Origin: Lachnospiraceae bacterium
GTDB lineage: Bacteria > Bacillota > Clostridia > Lachnospirales > Lachnospiraceae
Direction of reading: 5' to 3'
Assembly: GCA_015258065.1 (NCBI GenBank)
Contig: JABZIZ010000027.1
Coordinates: 1-22,130 of the forward strand
Length of the DNA stretch: 22,130 bases
In this document: piece by piece, positions 14,709-22,123 of the stretch
How the letters are laid out: each line of letters starts with the position of its first letter
Numbering within the stretch: the first letter of the stretch is position 1
Notes under the pieces: generated by a model
The model's input: only the letters and a program-made list of their open reading frames with translations
Databases searched by the model: none
Told to the model about the DNA's origin: nothing
Program-made: the position numbers and the translations under genes

Positions 14709-15956
14709 ATGAACCATCCAACTTCTTTTCAGAATCAGAATGATCGGAACCCAATCAAGAATCAGAATGATCGAACCCCTTTTCAGGACAGGAACGATCA
14801 AATTTCTTTTCAAAATAACGGGAAATTAAAGCTGCTGATCATGGTGGGAACGAGACCGGAGATCATTCGGCTTTCCGCTGTGATTCGGAAGTGCAGGAAA
14901 TATTTTGATACGATTCTGGCACATACGGGGCAGAATTATGACTATAACCTGAACGGGGTTTTTTTTAAAGATCTGAAACTGAAAGATCCGGAAGTCTATC
15001 TGGATGCGGTGGGAGAAGATCTCGGTCAGACGATGGGAAACATCATTGCGAAATCCTATGAGTTGATGAGGGAGATTCAGCCGGATGCGCTGCTGGTGCT
15101 GGGGGATACCAACTCCTGCCTTTCGGTGATTGGCGCCAAGCGGCTGCATATCCCGATCTTCCACATGGAGGCGGGGAACCGGTGCAAGGATGAATGCCTG
15201 CCGGAGGAAACGAACCGAAGAATTGTCGATATCATCTCCGATGTGAACCTTCCCTATTCGGAAAGGGCGAGACAGTACCTGATCGAATGCGGCCTTCCGA
15301 AGGAGCGTACCTTTGTGACGGGTTCCCCGATGGCGGAGGTATTGCAGGCAAACTGGGAGGAAATCGGGAAAAGTGATATTTTGCAGCGCCTTTCTTTGCA
15401 GAAGGGGAAGTATATCCTCCTGTCCGCCCACCGGGAAGAAAACATCGACACGGAGGCAAACTTTCATTCCCTTTTTGCGGCGATCAATCAGATGGCGGAG
15501 AAATATGATCTTCCCGTCCTTTATTCCTGCCACCCGCGCAGTGCCAGGAAACTGGAAGAAAGCGGATTTGTGTTGGACAAACGGGTGATTCGCCATGCGC
15601 CGTTAGGGTTCCATGACTATAACTGTTTGCAGATGAATGCCTTCTGCGTGGTCTCCGACAGCGGTACGCTTCCGGAAGAATCCAGCTTCTTTTTGAGCAA
15701 GGGAAATCCTTTCCCGGCGGTCTGCATCCGGACATCCACGGAGCGCCCCGAGGCAATGGAAAAGGGAGATTTCGTGCTGGCGGGAATCGGAACGCAGGAA
15801 CTGTTGCAGGCAATCGAGGTCGCCGTTTCCTTGCAGGAAGGTGGAGACCTGGGGATTTCCGTTCCGGATTATGTAGAAGAAAATGTTTCCGTGAAGGTGG
15901 TTAAAATCATTCAAAGTTATACAAACGTGGTCAATCGCATGGTCTGGCGCAAGTAG
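14709..15956 (+). CDS. Non-hydrolysing UDP-HexNAc 2-epimerase (WecB superfamily, FnlC/WbjD/Cap5G-like)
   Basis: The protein is 415 residues. The GT-B epimerase features are KLLIMVGTRPEIIRLSAVI, HTGQNYDYNLNGVFF, LLVLGDTNS, HMEAGNRC, LPEETNRRIVD, LLSAHREENID, YSCHPRS, and CVVSDSGTLPEESSF. The Cys in MEAGNRC, rather than the LRS found after MEAG in ordinary WecB, points to the FnlC/WbjD/Cap5G branch, which epimerises UDP-2-acetamido-2,6-dideoxy-talose or a similar sugar for surface glycans; plain UDP-GlcNAc/ManNAc epimerase remains possible. GAGGAG just before the ATG at 14709 supports this start. It gives a 39-residue N-terminal extension with three and a half copies of a 9-residue repeat (SFQNQNDR-like). 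No other polysaccharide genes are adjacent. Confidence 0.88.
   Translation: MNHPTSFQNQNDRNPIKNQNDRTPFQDRNDQISFQNNGKLKLLIMVGTRPEIIRLSAVIRKCRKYFDTILAHTGQNYDYNLNGVFFKDLKLKDPEVYLDAVGEDLGQTMGNIIAKSYELMREIQPDALLVLGDTNSCLSVIGAKRLHIPIFHMEAGNRCKDECLPEETNRRIVDIISDVNLPYSERARQYLIECGLPKERTFVTGSPMAEVLQANWEEIGKSDILQRLSLQKGKYILLSAHREENIDTEANFHSLFAAINQMAEKYDLPVLYSCHPRSARKLEESGFVLDKRVIRHAPLGFHDYNCLQMNAFCVVSDSGTLPEESSFFLSKGNPFPAVCIRTSTERPEAMEKGDFVLAGIGTQELLQAIEVAVSLQEGGDLGISVPDYVEENVSVKVVKIIQSYTNVVNRMVWRK
14721..14819 (+). repeat. 27-bp (9-residue) tandem repeats at the epimerase N-terminus
   Basis: Residues 5-13, 14-22, 23-31 and 32-37 align as TSFQNQNDR, NPIKNQNDR, TPFQDRNDQ and ISFQNN. The DNA repeats in the same 27-base register. 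The extension is polar and precedes the conserved fold, so it is likely disordered. Confidence 0.85.
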
Positions 15957-15973
15957 GATTGCCGCCTGCCGGG

Positions 15974-16100
15974 AGAATATCCGGGGGCAAGATTGGAAGA
16001 ATATCCGGGGATAAGATTGGAAGAGTATCCGGGATAAGATCGGAAGAGTATCCGGGATAAGATCGGAAGAGTATCCGGGGTAAGATAGGAAGAGTAGGAG
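15974..16100. repeat. Intergenic 23-24-bp tandem array between the epimerase and HAD genes
   Basis: Five full units start at 15974, 15998, 16022, 16045 and 16068, plus a partial one at 16091. The first two are 24 bp and the rest 23 bp. The core is AGAGTATCCGGGATAAGAT followed by CGGA or TGGA. Units 3 and 4 are identical. The partial unit grades into the SD region (AGGAG at 16096-16100) of the HAD gene. There are no unique spacers, so it is not a CRISPR array. Confidence 0.93.
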
Positions 16101-16109
16101 ACGAGGCAG

Positions 16110-16775
16110 ATGTCGATTCAATGGAAAAAGGAGGAGATTACGGCCGCCCTGTTTGATATGGACGGTATCCTCTTCGATACGGAAAAATTGCATTTGAAAT
16201 TTTGGAAGAAGGTGGCGGAGGAAGAGGGGATTACCCTTCCTCCCGAATTTGCGCCCGCCATGTGCGGCTCGAGCGGAAAAGGATCGCTGGAAGTCATTCG
16301 AAGGTTCTATCATACGGAGGATCCGCAGAAGATCTTCGATCGTAAGACGGCTTATTATCAGGAGACTCTAAGCCAGGAAGTTCCGGTAAAGGAAGGCGTG
16401 CCGGAGATCCTGTCTTTTTTTCAGCAAAAAGGGATCAAGATAGCAGTTGCCTCGTCCTCTCCTCTGGACCGTGTTCGTCTTTATTTGGAAAAAACGGGTC
16501 TGACGCCCTTCTTTGCAGCGGCTTGCTCGGGTTCGGATTTGGAGCATGGAAAACCGGCTCCGGACATCTTCCTGAAGGCGGCGGCGATGTTGGGTGCGCC
16601 GCGGGGCGAGTGCTTCGTGTTTGAAGACAGTTTTAACGGGATTCGGGCGGCCCATGCGGGAGGAATGCATCCGATGATGGTGGTGGATCTACTGGAACCG
16701 GATGACGAGATGCGCAAAATCAGTGATGGAATTTTTTACAGTATGAATGAGGTAAGGAAGTGCTTGTTACAATGA
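16110..16775 (+). CDS. HAD-superfamily hydrolase, beta-phosphoglucomutase-like
   Basis: The protein is 221 residues. HAD motif I is LFDMDGILFDTE with D16 and D18; motif II is IAVASSSP; motif III Lys is in EHGKPAPDIFLKAA; motif IV is VFEDSFNGIRAA. The helical cap between motifs I and II is the C1 type of beta-phosphoglucomutase and phosphoglycolate phosphatases. The substrate is a sugar phosphate or another small phosphate ester and cannot be fixed from sequence; the GSSGKG cap segment is not diagnostic. The SD AGGAG is about nine bases before the ATG and lies at the end of the tandem array. The last four bases overlap the start of the next gene (ATGA at 16772-16775), so the two are translationally coupled. 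Confidence 0.9.
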   Translation: MSIQWKKEEITAALFDMDGILFDTEKLHLKFWKKVAEEEGITLPPEFAPAMCGSSGKGSLEVIRRFYHTEDPQKIFDRKTAYYQETLSQEVPVKEGVPEILSFFQQKGIKIAVASSSPLDRVRLYLEKTGLTPFFAAACSGSDLEHGKPAPDIFLKAAAMLGAPRGECFVFEDSFNGIRAAHAGGMHPMMVVDLLEPDDEMRKISDGIFYSMNEVRKCLLQ

Positions 16776-17950
16776 AGAAAAAAACAGAGAAGAAATCAGA
16801 GAGGAAATTAGGCAATCGACTTTTACAGGCGGGAATGGTGATGGCAGCGGCGGTGATCCTGTTTGCTTCCATGGGGCTTCCCGCACAGGCGGGAAAGAAG
16901 AGGGGAGCGCAAAAGGCGGCGACTCCGCTTACTTATGGAGACGCGTATATCATTAAGTTTGACGGCAACGGTGCAACGGGTGGAGTGATGGACGATATGG
17001 TGCTGCCGACCGGCCTCGCCTATCCGCTGGAGACCAACCGGTATACGAGGACGGGCTATTCCTTTGCGGGATGGTCGGACGCAAGCGGGAATGTCTACAA
17101 CAACAATCAGGTTGTGCAGAATTTGAAAAACGGCAGAATAGAGTCCAGGAAGTTAGCTGTATTCAGTGCAGGTTTTCCGATCAATCAGGCGCTGAAATTC
17201 AGGAGCACCCAGGGCTCCGTTGTCTTTGACAGAAACGGACATCGTTATCTGGCATTTACCGCCTCCATCAATGATCCGTCCTATTATGCAGGAGATCTGA
17301 GCCATTATGAAACGGCGGTTTTGCTGTATGATTTGACGACTGGGCAGCTGGTGGCCGATGTGCATAATCTGAATTTTGATCACGGCAACAGCATGTGCTA
17401 CAACCCGGATAACGGGCATATCTATATTGCAGAAGGAGGTTCTCTTCCGGGGTATCCGTCGGGGATTATGGAGCTGACCTGGGACTTGAAGGCAATTGAC
17501 TCCCATGGATTTCCGGATCTGGGAAGAGCCTTTTCCATCACTTATGCCAACGGACAGTATTTTGTGATCGGCAAGGGGCCCAGAGACGGGGATGCGACCA
17601 CTCTGTTCCGCTTGAACAGTGATATGCAGATGGAGGATCATTTCAACGTCAGCAAGTGGTATCCGGCAGGGTATTCGCCTCAGGGCATTGCGGCGGATGA
17701 TCATTTTGTATACTGTATTGCGGCGAATTTTTCCCATCATCAGTGGAAAAAGAGCCAGAAGGTGGTCGTCTTTACCAGAAACGGTCTGTATGCGGGAACC
17801 TGGTCCCTGGATATCACGAAGGAGGCGGAAGATATGTCCATCCTCGGAAATGATGTCTATATTACCACGAATGATAAGACGGCAACCACACTGTACCAGT
17901 CCGTTCTGCCTTCCGTAAAACTCTATGCCCAGTGGGTGCCTGCGAGATGA
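16772..17950 (+). CDS. Secreted protein with a propeller-like region inserted in an InlB-type B-repeat
   Basis: The protein is 392 residues. The ATG at 16772 is preferred over a GTG at 16760 because it forms an ATGA overlap with the HAD gene and begins a normal signal peptide (Lys-rich start, AAAVILFASMGLPAQA, cleavage near residue 40). Residues about 59-115 are the first part of an InlB B-repeat (Listeria-Bacteroides repeat): IIKFDGNGATGG, then YTRTGYSFAGWSDASG, then VVQNL. The usual last strand LYAQW appears only at the very C-terminus (VKLYAQWVPAR). The roughly 265 residues between them repeat a pattern of short strands (VVFDRNGHRYLAFTA, HIYIAEGG, YFVIGKGPRDG, HFVYCIAANF, DVYITTND), which suggests a beta-propeller-like fold. 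No cell-wall anchor is seen. Role: probably a surface or extracellular binding protein; ligand unknown. Confidence 0.82.
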   Translation: MKKKTEKKSERKLGNRLLQAGMVMAAAVILFASMGLPAQAGKKRGAQKAATPLTYGDAYIIKFDGNGATGGVMDDMVLPTGLAYPLETNRYTRTGYSFAGWSDASGNVYNNNQVVQNLKNGRIESRKLAVFSAGFPINQALKFRSTQGSVVFDRNGHRYLAFTASINDPSYYAGDLSHYETAVLLYDLTTGQLVADVHNLNFDHGNSMCYNPDNGHIYIAEGGSLPGYPSGIMELTWDLKAIDSHGFPDLGRAFSITYANGQYFVIGKGPRDGDATTLFRLNSDMQMEDHFNVSKWYPAGYSPQGIAADDHFVYCIAANFSHHQWKKSQKVVVFTRNGLYAGTWSLDITKEAEDMSILGNDVYITTNDKTATTLYQSVLPSVKLYAQWVPAR

Positions 17951-18049
17951 GAGGCGCAGCAGTAAAGAGGCGGTTTCAGCCGTTTCGTTTGAAGGGAAAA
18001 TTTGAAGGGAAGAGGGGAGAAAAGAAGAGCGATGGAGTAAGGAAGGATT

Positions 18050-18073
18050 AAACGTGGATCGCAAAACGTTTTT
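18050..18073 (+). terminator. Weak terminator-like hairpin after the B-repeat protein gene
   Basis: AAACGT (18050-18055) pairs with ACGTTT (18066-18071) and a T run covers 18069-18073. The stem is only 6 bp and A/T-rich. The 100 bases between the gene and this site hold nothing else that I can see. Confidence 0.3.
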
Positions 18074-18081
18074 ATAGGAAT

Positions 18082-18134
18082 AAATGTTGTTTAATCAACA
18101 TTTTGGAATGATATAATGTTGATAGATCAACATT
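18082..18134. promoter_or_regulatory. Twin palindromic operator around a -10 box, upstream of the DUF4143 remnant
   Basis: Two dyads share the arms AATGTTG/CAACATT: 18082-18089 with 18096-18103, and 18115-18122 with 18127-18134. TCAACATTTTGGAAT is repeated directly at 18095-18109 and 18127-18141, 32 bp apart, or three helical turns. TATAAT (18112-18117) lies between the dyads; a TTGTTT at 18088-18093 is 18 bases upstream of it, inside the first dyad. This is the geometry of a repressor-controlled promoter. Confidence 0.65.
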
Positions 18135-18167
18135 TTGGAATAAAATGATATAGAGGAAGGGCAGAAG

Positions 18168-18487
18168 ATGTTACTTAGGAAAACACCCTGCTTGCCAATA
18201 CAAAAGGAGGGTTGTACGAATGCCTGATTGCGGATTTCTTAATCAAAAAGGGGCTTCCGCTCTTTTTCTATAAAAATGAAACAACGAAGCGGGAGATTGA
18301 TTTCTTAACGCAAAGAGAAGGTGAAGTTCTTGCCATAGAGGTGAAAAGCGGGAGAGGAAGAGCCAGATCCTTGCAACATCTGATGGAAGACAAGAAGGTT
18401 TCACAGGCCGTCCTGTTTCACGATGGAAATGTGGGAGAAGAGGATGGAATCCGTTTTTATCCTATTTATATGGCGATGTTTCTTTAA
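18168..18487 (+). pseudogene. Remnant of a DUF4143 AAA-ATPase gene (C-terminal domain only)
   Basis: The C-terminal DUF4143 domain is clear from 18179: ENTLLANTKGGLYECLIADF, then FFYKNETTKREIDFL, IEVKSGRGRARSLQHLM, VLFHDGNVGEEDG and the usual end YPIYMAMFL. It resembles a PD-(D/E)xK-like fold (E-IDFL and IEVKS). Complete members have about 400-450 residues with an N-terminal ATPase; that part is missing. An ATG at 18168 with a GAGGAAGG SD and an operator/promoter still exists, but its frame (MLLRKTPCLP) differs from that of the domain, and the domain frame has a stop at 18176. The simplest reading is an internal deletion of about 1 kb joining the first codons to the C-terminal part out of frame. 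A TTG at 18212 with AAGGAGG just before it might still allow a 91-residue product. Confidence 0.8.
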
Positions 18488-18570
18488 ATGGCATATTGTT
18501 AGATGAAGAAGACGCAGAAGAGATCAGTAACATTCTCATGGAGAAAATGATCTGGTGCTGCGAGATCCAT

Positions 18571-18613
18571 ATAAAAAGAGGCTGTGCGCGAGGAAAATCG
18601 TGCACAGCCTCTT
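18571..18613 (-). terminator. Terminator of the DUF5722 operon
   Basis: AAGAGGCTGTGC (18576-18587) and GCACAGCCTCTT (18602-18613) form a 12-bp stem with a 14-base loop. On the minus strand the stem is followed by a T run (complement of 18573-18577). It lies 17 bases after the stop of the minus-strand gene. Confidence 0.88.
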
Positions 18614-18630
18614 GGCAATTCGTAAACTGT

Positions 18631-20250
18631 TTATCTGGTGTGTACGGCGCGGGAAGCAACCAGCTGGTTCACATCCATACCGATGATAGAAGAAGCTTTG
18701 TTGAGGGCGGGGCCTGCCTGTGGCGTGCCTAAAACCCTGTAGAGATCATAGGCGGCCTTGCGGTGTCCGTTCAGTGCATACAACCCCTGCGCAAGGTGCG
18801 CATTGACCTCACTCTGTGCATCCGTCTGTCTAAAGTACATGAAGGCGCTGACCTCCGGGAAGGAAGCGGCCATCTGATAGCCGTAAGCAAGAGAAGCATA
18901 TTGCTTATCTTCACCGTAGGAAGAGGTATAGCCGATTTCAGAAATCGAAATGCTGCGCACCTGACCGTTCGGCGCAAGGAACTGTGGCTGGTGCATATAG
19001 TCGACCAGGATGTGGAAGTTCTCCATGGTGATGTATTTGGTGCGAACCGTGTTGTTTAGGAGACTTCCCAGCTGGCGCCATGCCATCGGGTCATAGAGGG
19101 GTGTGTTGTACGGATGGAAGGAAAGTCCCCAGTCGATATTGCCTTCTCTGAGAATGTCCGCATTGAACTGATCCAGATAATCCTTGGAAAGGAAGCAGCC
19201 GGGATTGGATTTGCGCTGCCATTCCTGGTCAAGGGAGTTGTAAATATTCGCATTGGCATTCTTGGACTTGATGCCGTTGTAGAAAATACGGAAAGCCTTG
19301 ATGTAGGCGCTGACATTGTATTCAAGGTTGGTGGAAGGCAGGTAATACCACTCGGTACGGGCGTTGATTTCATTACCGATGACCCAGTTGTCCACCTGTG
19401 CCATGCCGTTTGCACCGGAATAGTGCTCGCCGAGGAAGGCGGCAACCGCAGCCAGATGCTTTACACCGGCAGGCTCCGCCGTATTAAACGCATAACCTCT
19501 GCCGGCAAAGCCGTTTCTGGAATCCGGATGCTTCAAATCGGCGGGCGAAGAATTGTCATTCAGCAGCGTTAAGGTAACGGAAACGCCCATCTTATTCCAC
19601 TGTTTGAACATGGCGTCATAGTTAGCGACCGTCTGTGCATTGAAAGAGTAGGTCTGTCCGTCGTACACATAGTTAATGCCGCTGCCGGTAAGAGCGCCGA
19701 TCGGCAGATTGTAGACGATCTGCTGCACGCCCAGTTTGGCAGCGTCCGCATAGACATCCGCCTTGGTCATATCGGGGAAATATCCCTTGATACCCACCTG
19801 CATGCGGGGCATGGTGAATTTCGCCAGGGCTTCCGGATTGGTGATGTAATGCTCGTGAGAAACCTGCACCCATCCGCCGTTTTGTTTGACGGCAACGATG
19901 AATTTACGGTCCAGATTGGATTCTGTGGTGTTGTAGGCAAGAGGGAAGGAGAAGACGGCATCCTTGCCTGCCGGTGCCGTTGCAATGACCTTACCTACGG
20001 GACCGTCCTGGTAGACCTCGTTGGCAAACAGATAAAATTTGCCGTCACCGGCGGGAACGGCTGCGCTGGAGGTGCGAACAACCACCTGATTGCCTTCAAT
20101 CAAGGCGGACTGGATGGTCACCGGGCGGTAAAGTGCGGCCGCTTCCGCCACCTCTCCCGGCACACTCTTTGCAGCGAACTGCGCACCGGCGATGACTGTG
20201 CAGGCACAAAGAAGGCCGGTCAAAAACTTCTTCAGACGATTTTTTTTCAT
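18631..20250 (-). CDS. Secreted DUF5722 protein, clan-A glycoside-hydrolase-like (downstream copy)
   Basis: The protein is 539 residues. AAAGGAAAG lies four bases before the ATG at 20250. A signal peptide is evident (MKKNRLKKFLTGLLCACTVI; cleavage probably after AEA near residue 38). An N-terminal beta-sandwich-like part (residues about 40-150) precedes a TIM-barrel region. WVIGNEINA contains the acid/base candidate E294, and SISEIGYTS the nucleophile candidate E438; this spacing and the NE motif are those of clan GH-A retaining glycosidases. Also seen are NIDWGLSFHPYNTPLYDPMAW and the stretch AFRIFYNGIKS. It matches what I know of DUF5722, a clostridial secreted family without assigned substrate. 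It follows its paralogue after 38 bases, so both are on one transcript ending at 18571-18613. Cleavage of a glycan is inferred, not shown. Confidence 0.87.
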   Translation of the reverse strand: MKKNRLKKFLTGLLCACTVIAGAQFAAKSVPGEVAEAAALYRPVTIQSALIEGNQVVVRTSSAAVPAGDGKFYLFANEVYQDGPVGKVIATAPAGKDAVFSFPLAYNTTESNLDRKFIVAVKQNGGWVQVSHEHYITNPEALAKFTMPRMQVGIKGYFPDMTKADVYADAAKLGVQQIVYNLPIGALTGSGINYVYDGQTYSFNAQTVANYDAMFKQWNKMGVSVTLTLLNDNSSPADLKHPDSRNGFAGRGYAFNTAEPAGVKHLAAVAAFLGEHYSGANGMAQVDNWVIGNEINARTEWYYLPSTNLEYNVSAYIKAFRIFYNGIKSKNANANIYNSLDQEWQRKSNPGCFLSKDYLDQFNADILREGNIDWGLSFHPYNTPLYDPMAWRQLGSLLNNTVRTKYITMENFHILVDYMHQPQFLAPNGQVRSISISEIGYTSSYGEDKQYASLAYGYQMAASFPEVSAFMYFRQTDAQSEVNAHLAQGLYALNGHRKAAYDLYRVLGTPQAGPALNKASSIIGMDVNQLVASRAVHTR

Positions 20251-20288
20251 GTAACTTTCCTTTCTGCAATTGCTTGTTTGACTAACTT

Positions 20289-21920
20289 TTATCTTCGAAT
20301 CAGGAGCGAGTTTAAATCTGCGCCGATGATTGCGGAAGCGTTATTGATGTAGGCGCCTGCCTCCGGGGTGTCCATGAACTGGAAATAGGCGTAAGACTGT
20401 TTGTGCGCACCGCCTACCCCGCAGATCCCGTTGGCAAGACCCTGGGCAATCTCACTGGGAGCGTCCATTTCTCTGGAAAAAATAATTCCGTCTACATGAG
20501 AATTCGCCTCTGCCTGCTTATAAGCATAAATCAGAGAAGCGGCTTGAAGCGGCTCTCCCTGTAAGGAAGTGTACCCGACTTCGGACAGAAGGACGCTGCG
20601 CACCTGGCCGTTTGGAGCCAGCAGCTTGGGCTGCGAGAGATAATCCGTCAGCACTTCGATGTTCTGAATGGTAATATAGGGAGTCGCCTGTGAGTGAGAA
20701 GCATATTTGCCGTTATTCCATGCCATCGGGCTGTACAGGGGTACATTGTAGGGATGCATGGCGACATGCCAGTCGATATTCCCTTCTGCCGTCATCATAT
20801 CATTGAAGAGGCTGAGGAAGGAGACACCCGAAAAATATTTCGGAGAAGAAGCCCTTGCCCACTGCTGATCGATGCACATGTAGACGCGGGCGTTCGCGTT
20901 TTCACTCCGGATGCCGTTGTAAAAAATACGGAAGGCCCTTGCATATTCGCCGGTGAAGATGCCGAGGTCGCCGGTGTTCATGAAATGCCAGTCTCCTCTG
21001 GCATTGACTTCATTCCCTACGATCCAGTTGTCTACCCTGCCGTGCGCGCCACTGTATCTCTGGGCAAGGAAGGAGGCGACCGCCTGCAGCTTTTCCACGC
21101 CTGCGGCTTCCGCGGTGTTGAAGGCATAATAAGGAGCCGGGCCTCCTCTGGAGAGCGGGTGAACAATCGACGGGTCGCCGGGATTGGCGAGCAGGACGGC
21201 AGTCACCTGAATGCCCTGCGCGTTCATACGGCTAAACGCATAATCCAACTGTGCGATCATGCCGGAACTGAACTGATAGGTTTTACCGTTATAAGTGTAG
21301 GGGATGCCGCCCTGCGAACAGATGGAACCCAGGAGAACATTGTAAATCGACTGTTTGACGCCCAGCTGTTTCAGGGAATTTCCGCTTAGCAGTTCCGCGG
21401 CAGGTAACAGCCCTTTCTTGCCGGCGACCGCTCTTGGCGCCGTGTGGGTTGCCGTAACCTCCGGGTTGGTGAGGTAGCGGGAGGAGGAAACCGGAACGAG
21501 GACGCCCCCTCTTTTCACACAAACCGTAAATTTTTTGAAAAGGTTGGAATTTGCAGAATTTTTTGCAAGAGGAAAAGAAAAGTTTGCCGAAGCACCGACG
21601 CCGGCTTGCGCAACTTCCTTCCCAAGGGCACCGTTTTCATATACGTTTTGCGCGAGCAGATGGTACAGACCGTCATCGGCTGCGGGAGGCGCAGGAGACT
21701 GTGCGCTTACGACGACATTTCCGCCTTGAATGACAGCGCCGGTCAGAACAACCGGATCAGCGGCGGTGGAGACTGTGGCGACAGCCTTGCTGTTTTTTCC
21801 TTTTGCATAGGAAACGGCTCCTTCGCTTCCTCCGGGTAGAACGCCCGCGTGGAGGAGGGAGCAGGAAAGTACGACGGCGCAACTCGTAGCGACAAGTCGC
21901 ACCAGGGTCCTTTTTTTCAT
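20289..21920 (-). CDS. Secreted DUF5722 protein, clan-A glycoside-hydrolase-like (upstream copy)
   Basis: The protein is 543 residues. The ATG at 21920 is chosen because GAGG lies about nine bases upstream and it begins a signal peptide (MKKRTLVRLVATSCAVVLSC). The longer frame to 21986 has no SD. It is a full-length paralogue of the next gene with the same order: N-terminal beta domain, NLFKKFTVCVKRGG, WIVGNEVNA with E304 as acid/base candidate, AFRIFYNGIRSENANARVY, HPYNVPLYSPMAW, and LLSEVGYTS with E447 as nucleophile candidate. The two differ in the loops around the barrel (for example GVSFLSLFNDMMTAEG against SKDYLDQFNADILREG), which suggests different glycans. The Cys in VLSCSLLHAG could suggest a lipobox, but the context LSCS is poor, so ordinary secretion is more likely. 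Confidence 0.87.
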   Translation of the reverse strand: MKKRTLVRLVATSCAVVLSCSLLHAGVLPGGSEGAVSYAKGKNSKAVATVSTAADPVVLTGAVIQGGNVVVSAQSPAPPAADDGLYHLLAQNVYENGALGKEVAQAGVGASANFSFPLAKNSANSNLFKKFTVCVKRGGVLVPVSSSRYLTNPEVTATHTAPRAVAGKKGLLPAAELLSGNSLKQLGVKQSIYNVLLGSICSQGGIPYTYNGKTYQFSSGMIAQLDYAFSRMNAQGIQVTAVLLANPGDPSIVHPLSRGGPAPYYAFNTAEAAGVEKLQAVASFLAQRYSGAHGRVDNWIVGNEVNARGDWHFMNTGDLGIFTGEYARAFRIFYNGIRSENANARVYMCIDQQWARASSPKYFSGVSFLSLFNDMMTAEGNIDWHVAMHPYNVPLYSPMAWNNGKYASHSQATPYITIQNIEVLTDYLSQPKLLAPNGQVRSVLLSEVGYTSLQGEPLQAASLIYAYKQAEANSHVDGIIFSREMDAPSEIAQGLANGICGVGGAHKQSYAYFQFMDTPEAGAYINNASAIIGADLNSLLIRR

Positions 21921-21975
21921 TGCAGTAACCTCGCTTTCGTTTTTTGGAATCGCCTGTTCAATATACCATGAGACC

Positions 21976-22020
21976 CCTGAATACACAAACAGAGAACGAT
22001 CGATTTACCGTATATTCAGG
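21976..22020. promoter_or_regulatory. Inverted repeat upstream of the DUF5722 operon
   Basis: CCTGAATA (21976-21983) and TATTCAGG (22013-22020) are perfect complements 29 bases apart, about 55 bases before the first DUF5722 start. It could be an operator pair or a leader stem. I could not place a convincing minus-strand promoter; the remainder of 21921-22130 shows nothing else except the hairpin at 22101-22123. Confidence 0.4.
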
Positions 22021-22100
22021 TGGGCGATATTGGTATCGGTTAATTTCGGGAAAAAGAAAGACTAACTATTAAAAGTCAACAGGGAAATCAGTTTTTTGAA

Positions 22101-22123
22101 TAAAACATCAGTTAGATGTTTTA
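22101..22123. terminator. A/T-rich hairpin at the window edge
   Basis: TAAAACATC (22101-22109) and GATGTTTTA (22115-22123) form a 9-bp stem with loop AGTTA. It may be the terminator of a gene beyond the right edge. It is weak because the T run is only four bases. Confidence 0.35.

Noticed and set aside
14826..15596. Long minus-strand frame inside the epimerase gene
   Set aside because: The plus-strand protein is clearly conserved; the antisense frame has no domain or SD.
15974..16100. Possible CRISPR array
   Set aside because: Units of 23-24 bp follow directly without unique spacers, and no cas genes are near.
18463..18732. Frame overlapping the end of the DUF4143 remnant with LLDEEDAEEISNILMEK
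   Set aside because: The acidic stretch looks protein-like, but there is no start, it runs into the terminator hairpin and antisense DUF5722 sequence, and no family is recognisable. It may be a decayed fragment at most.
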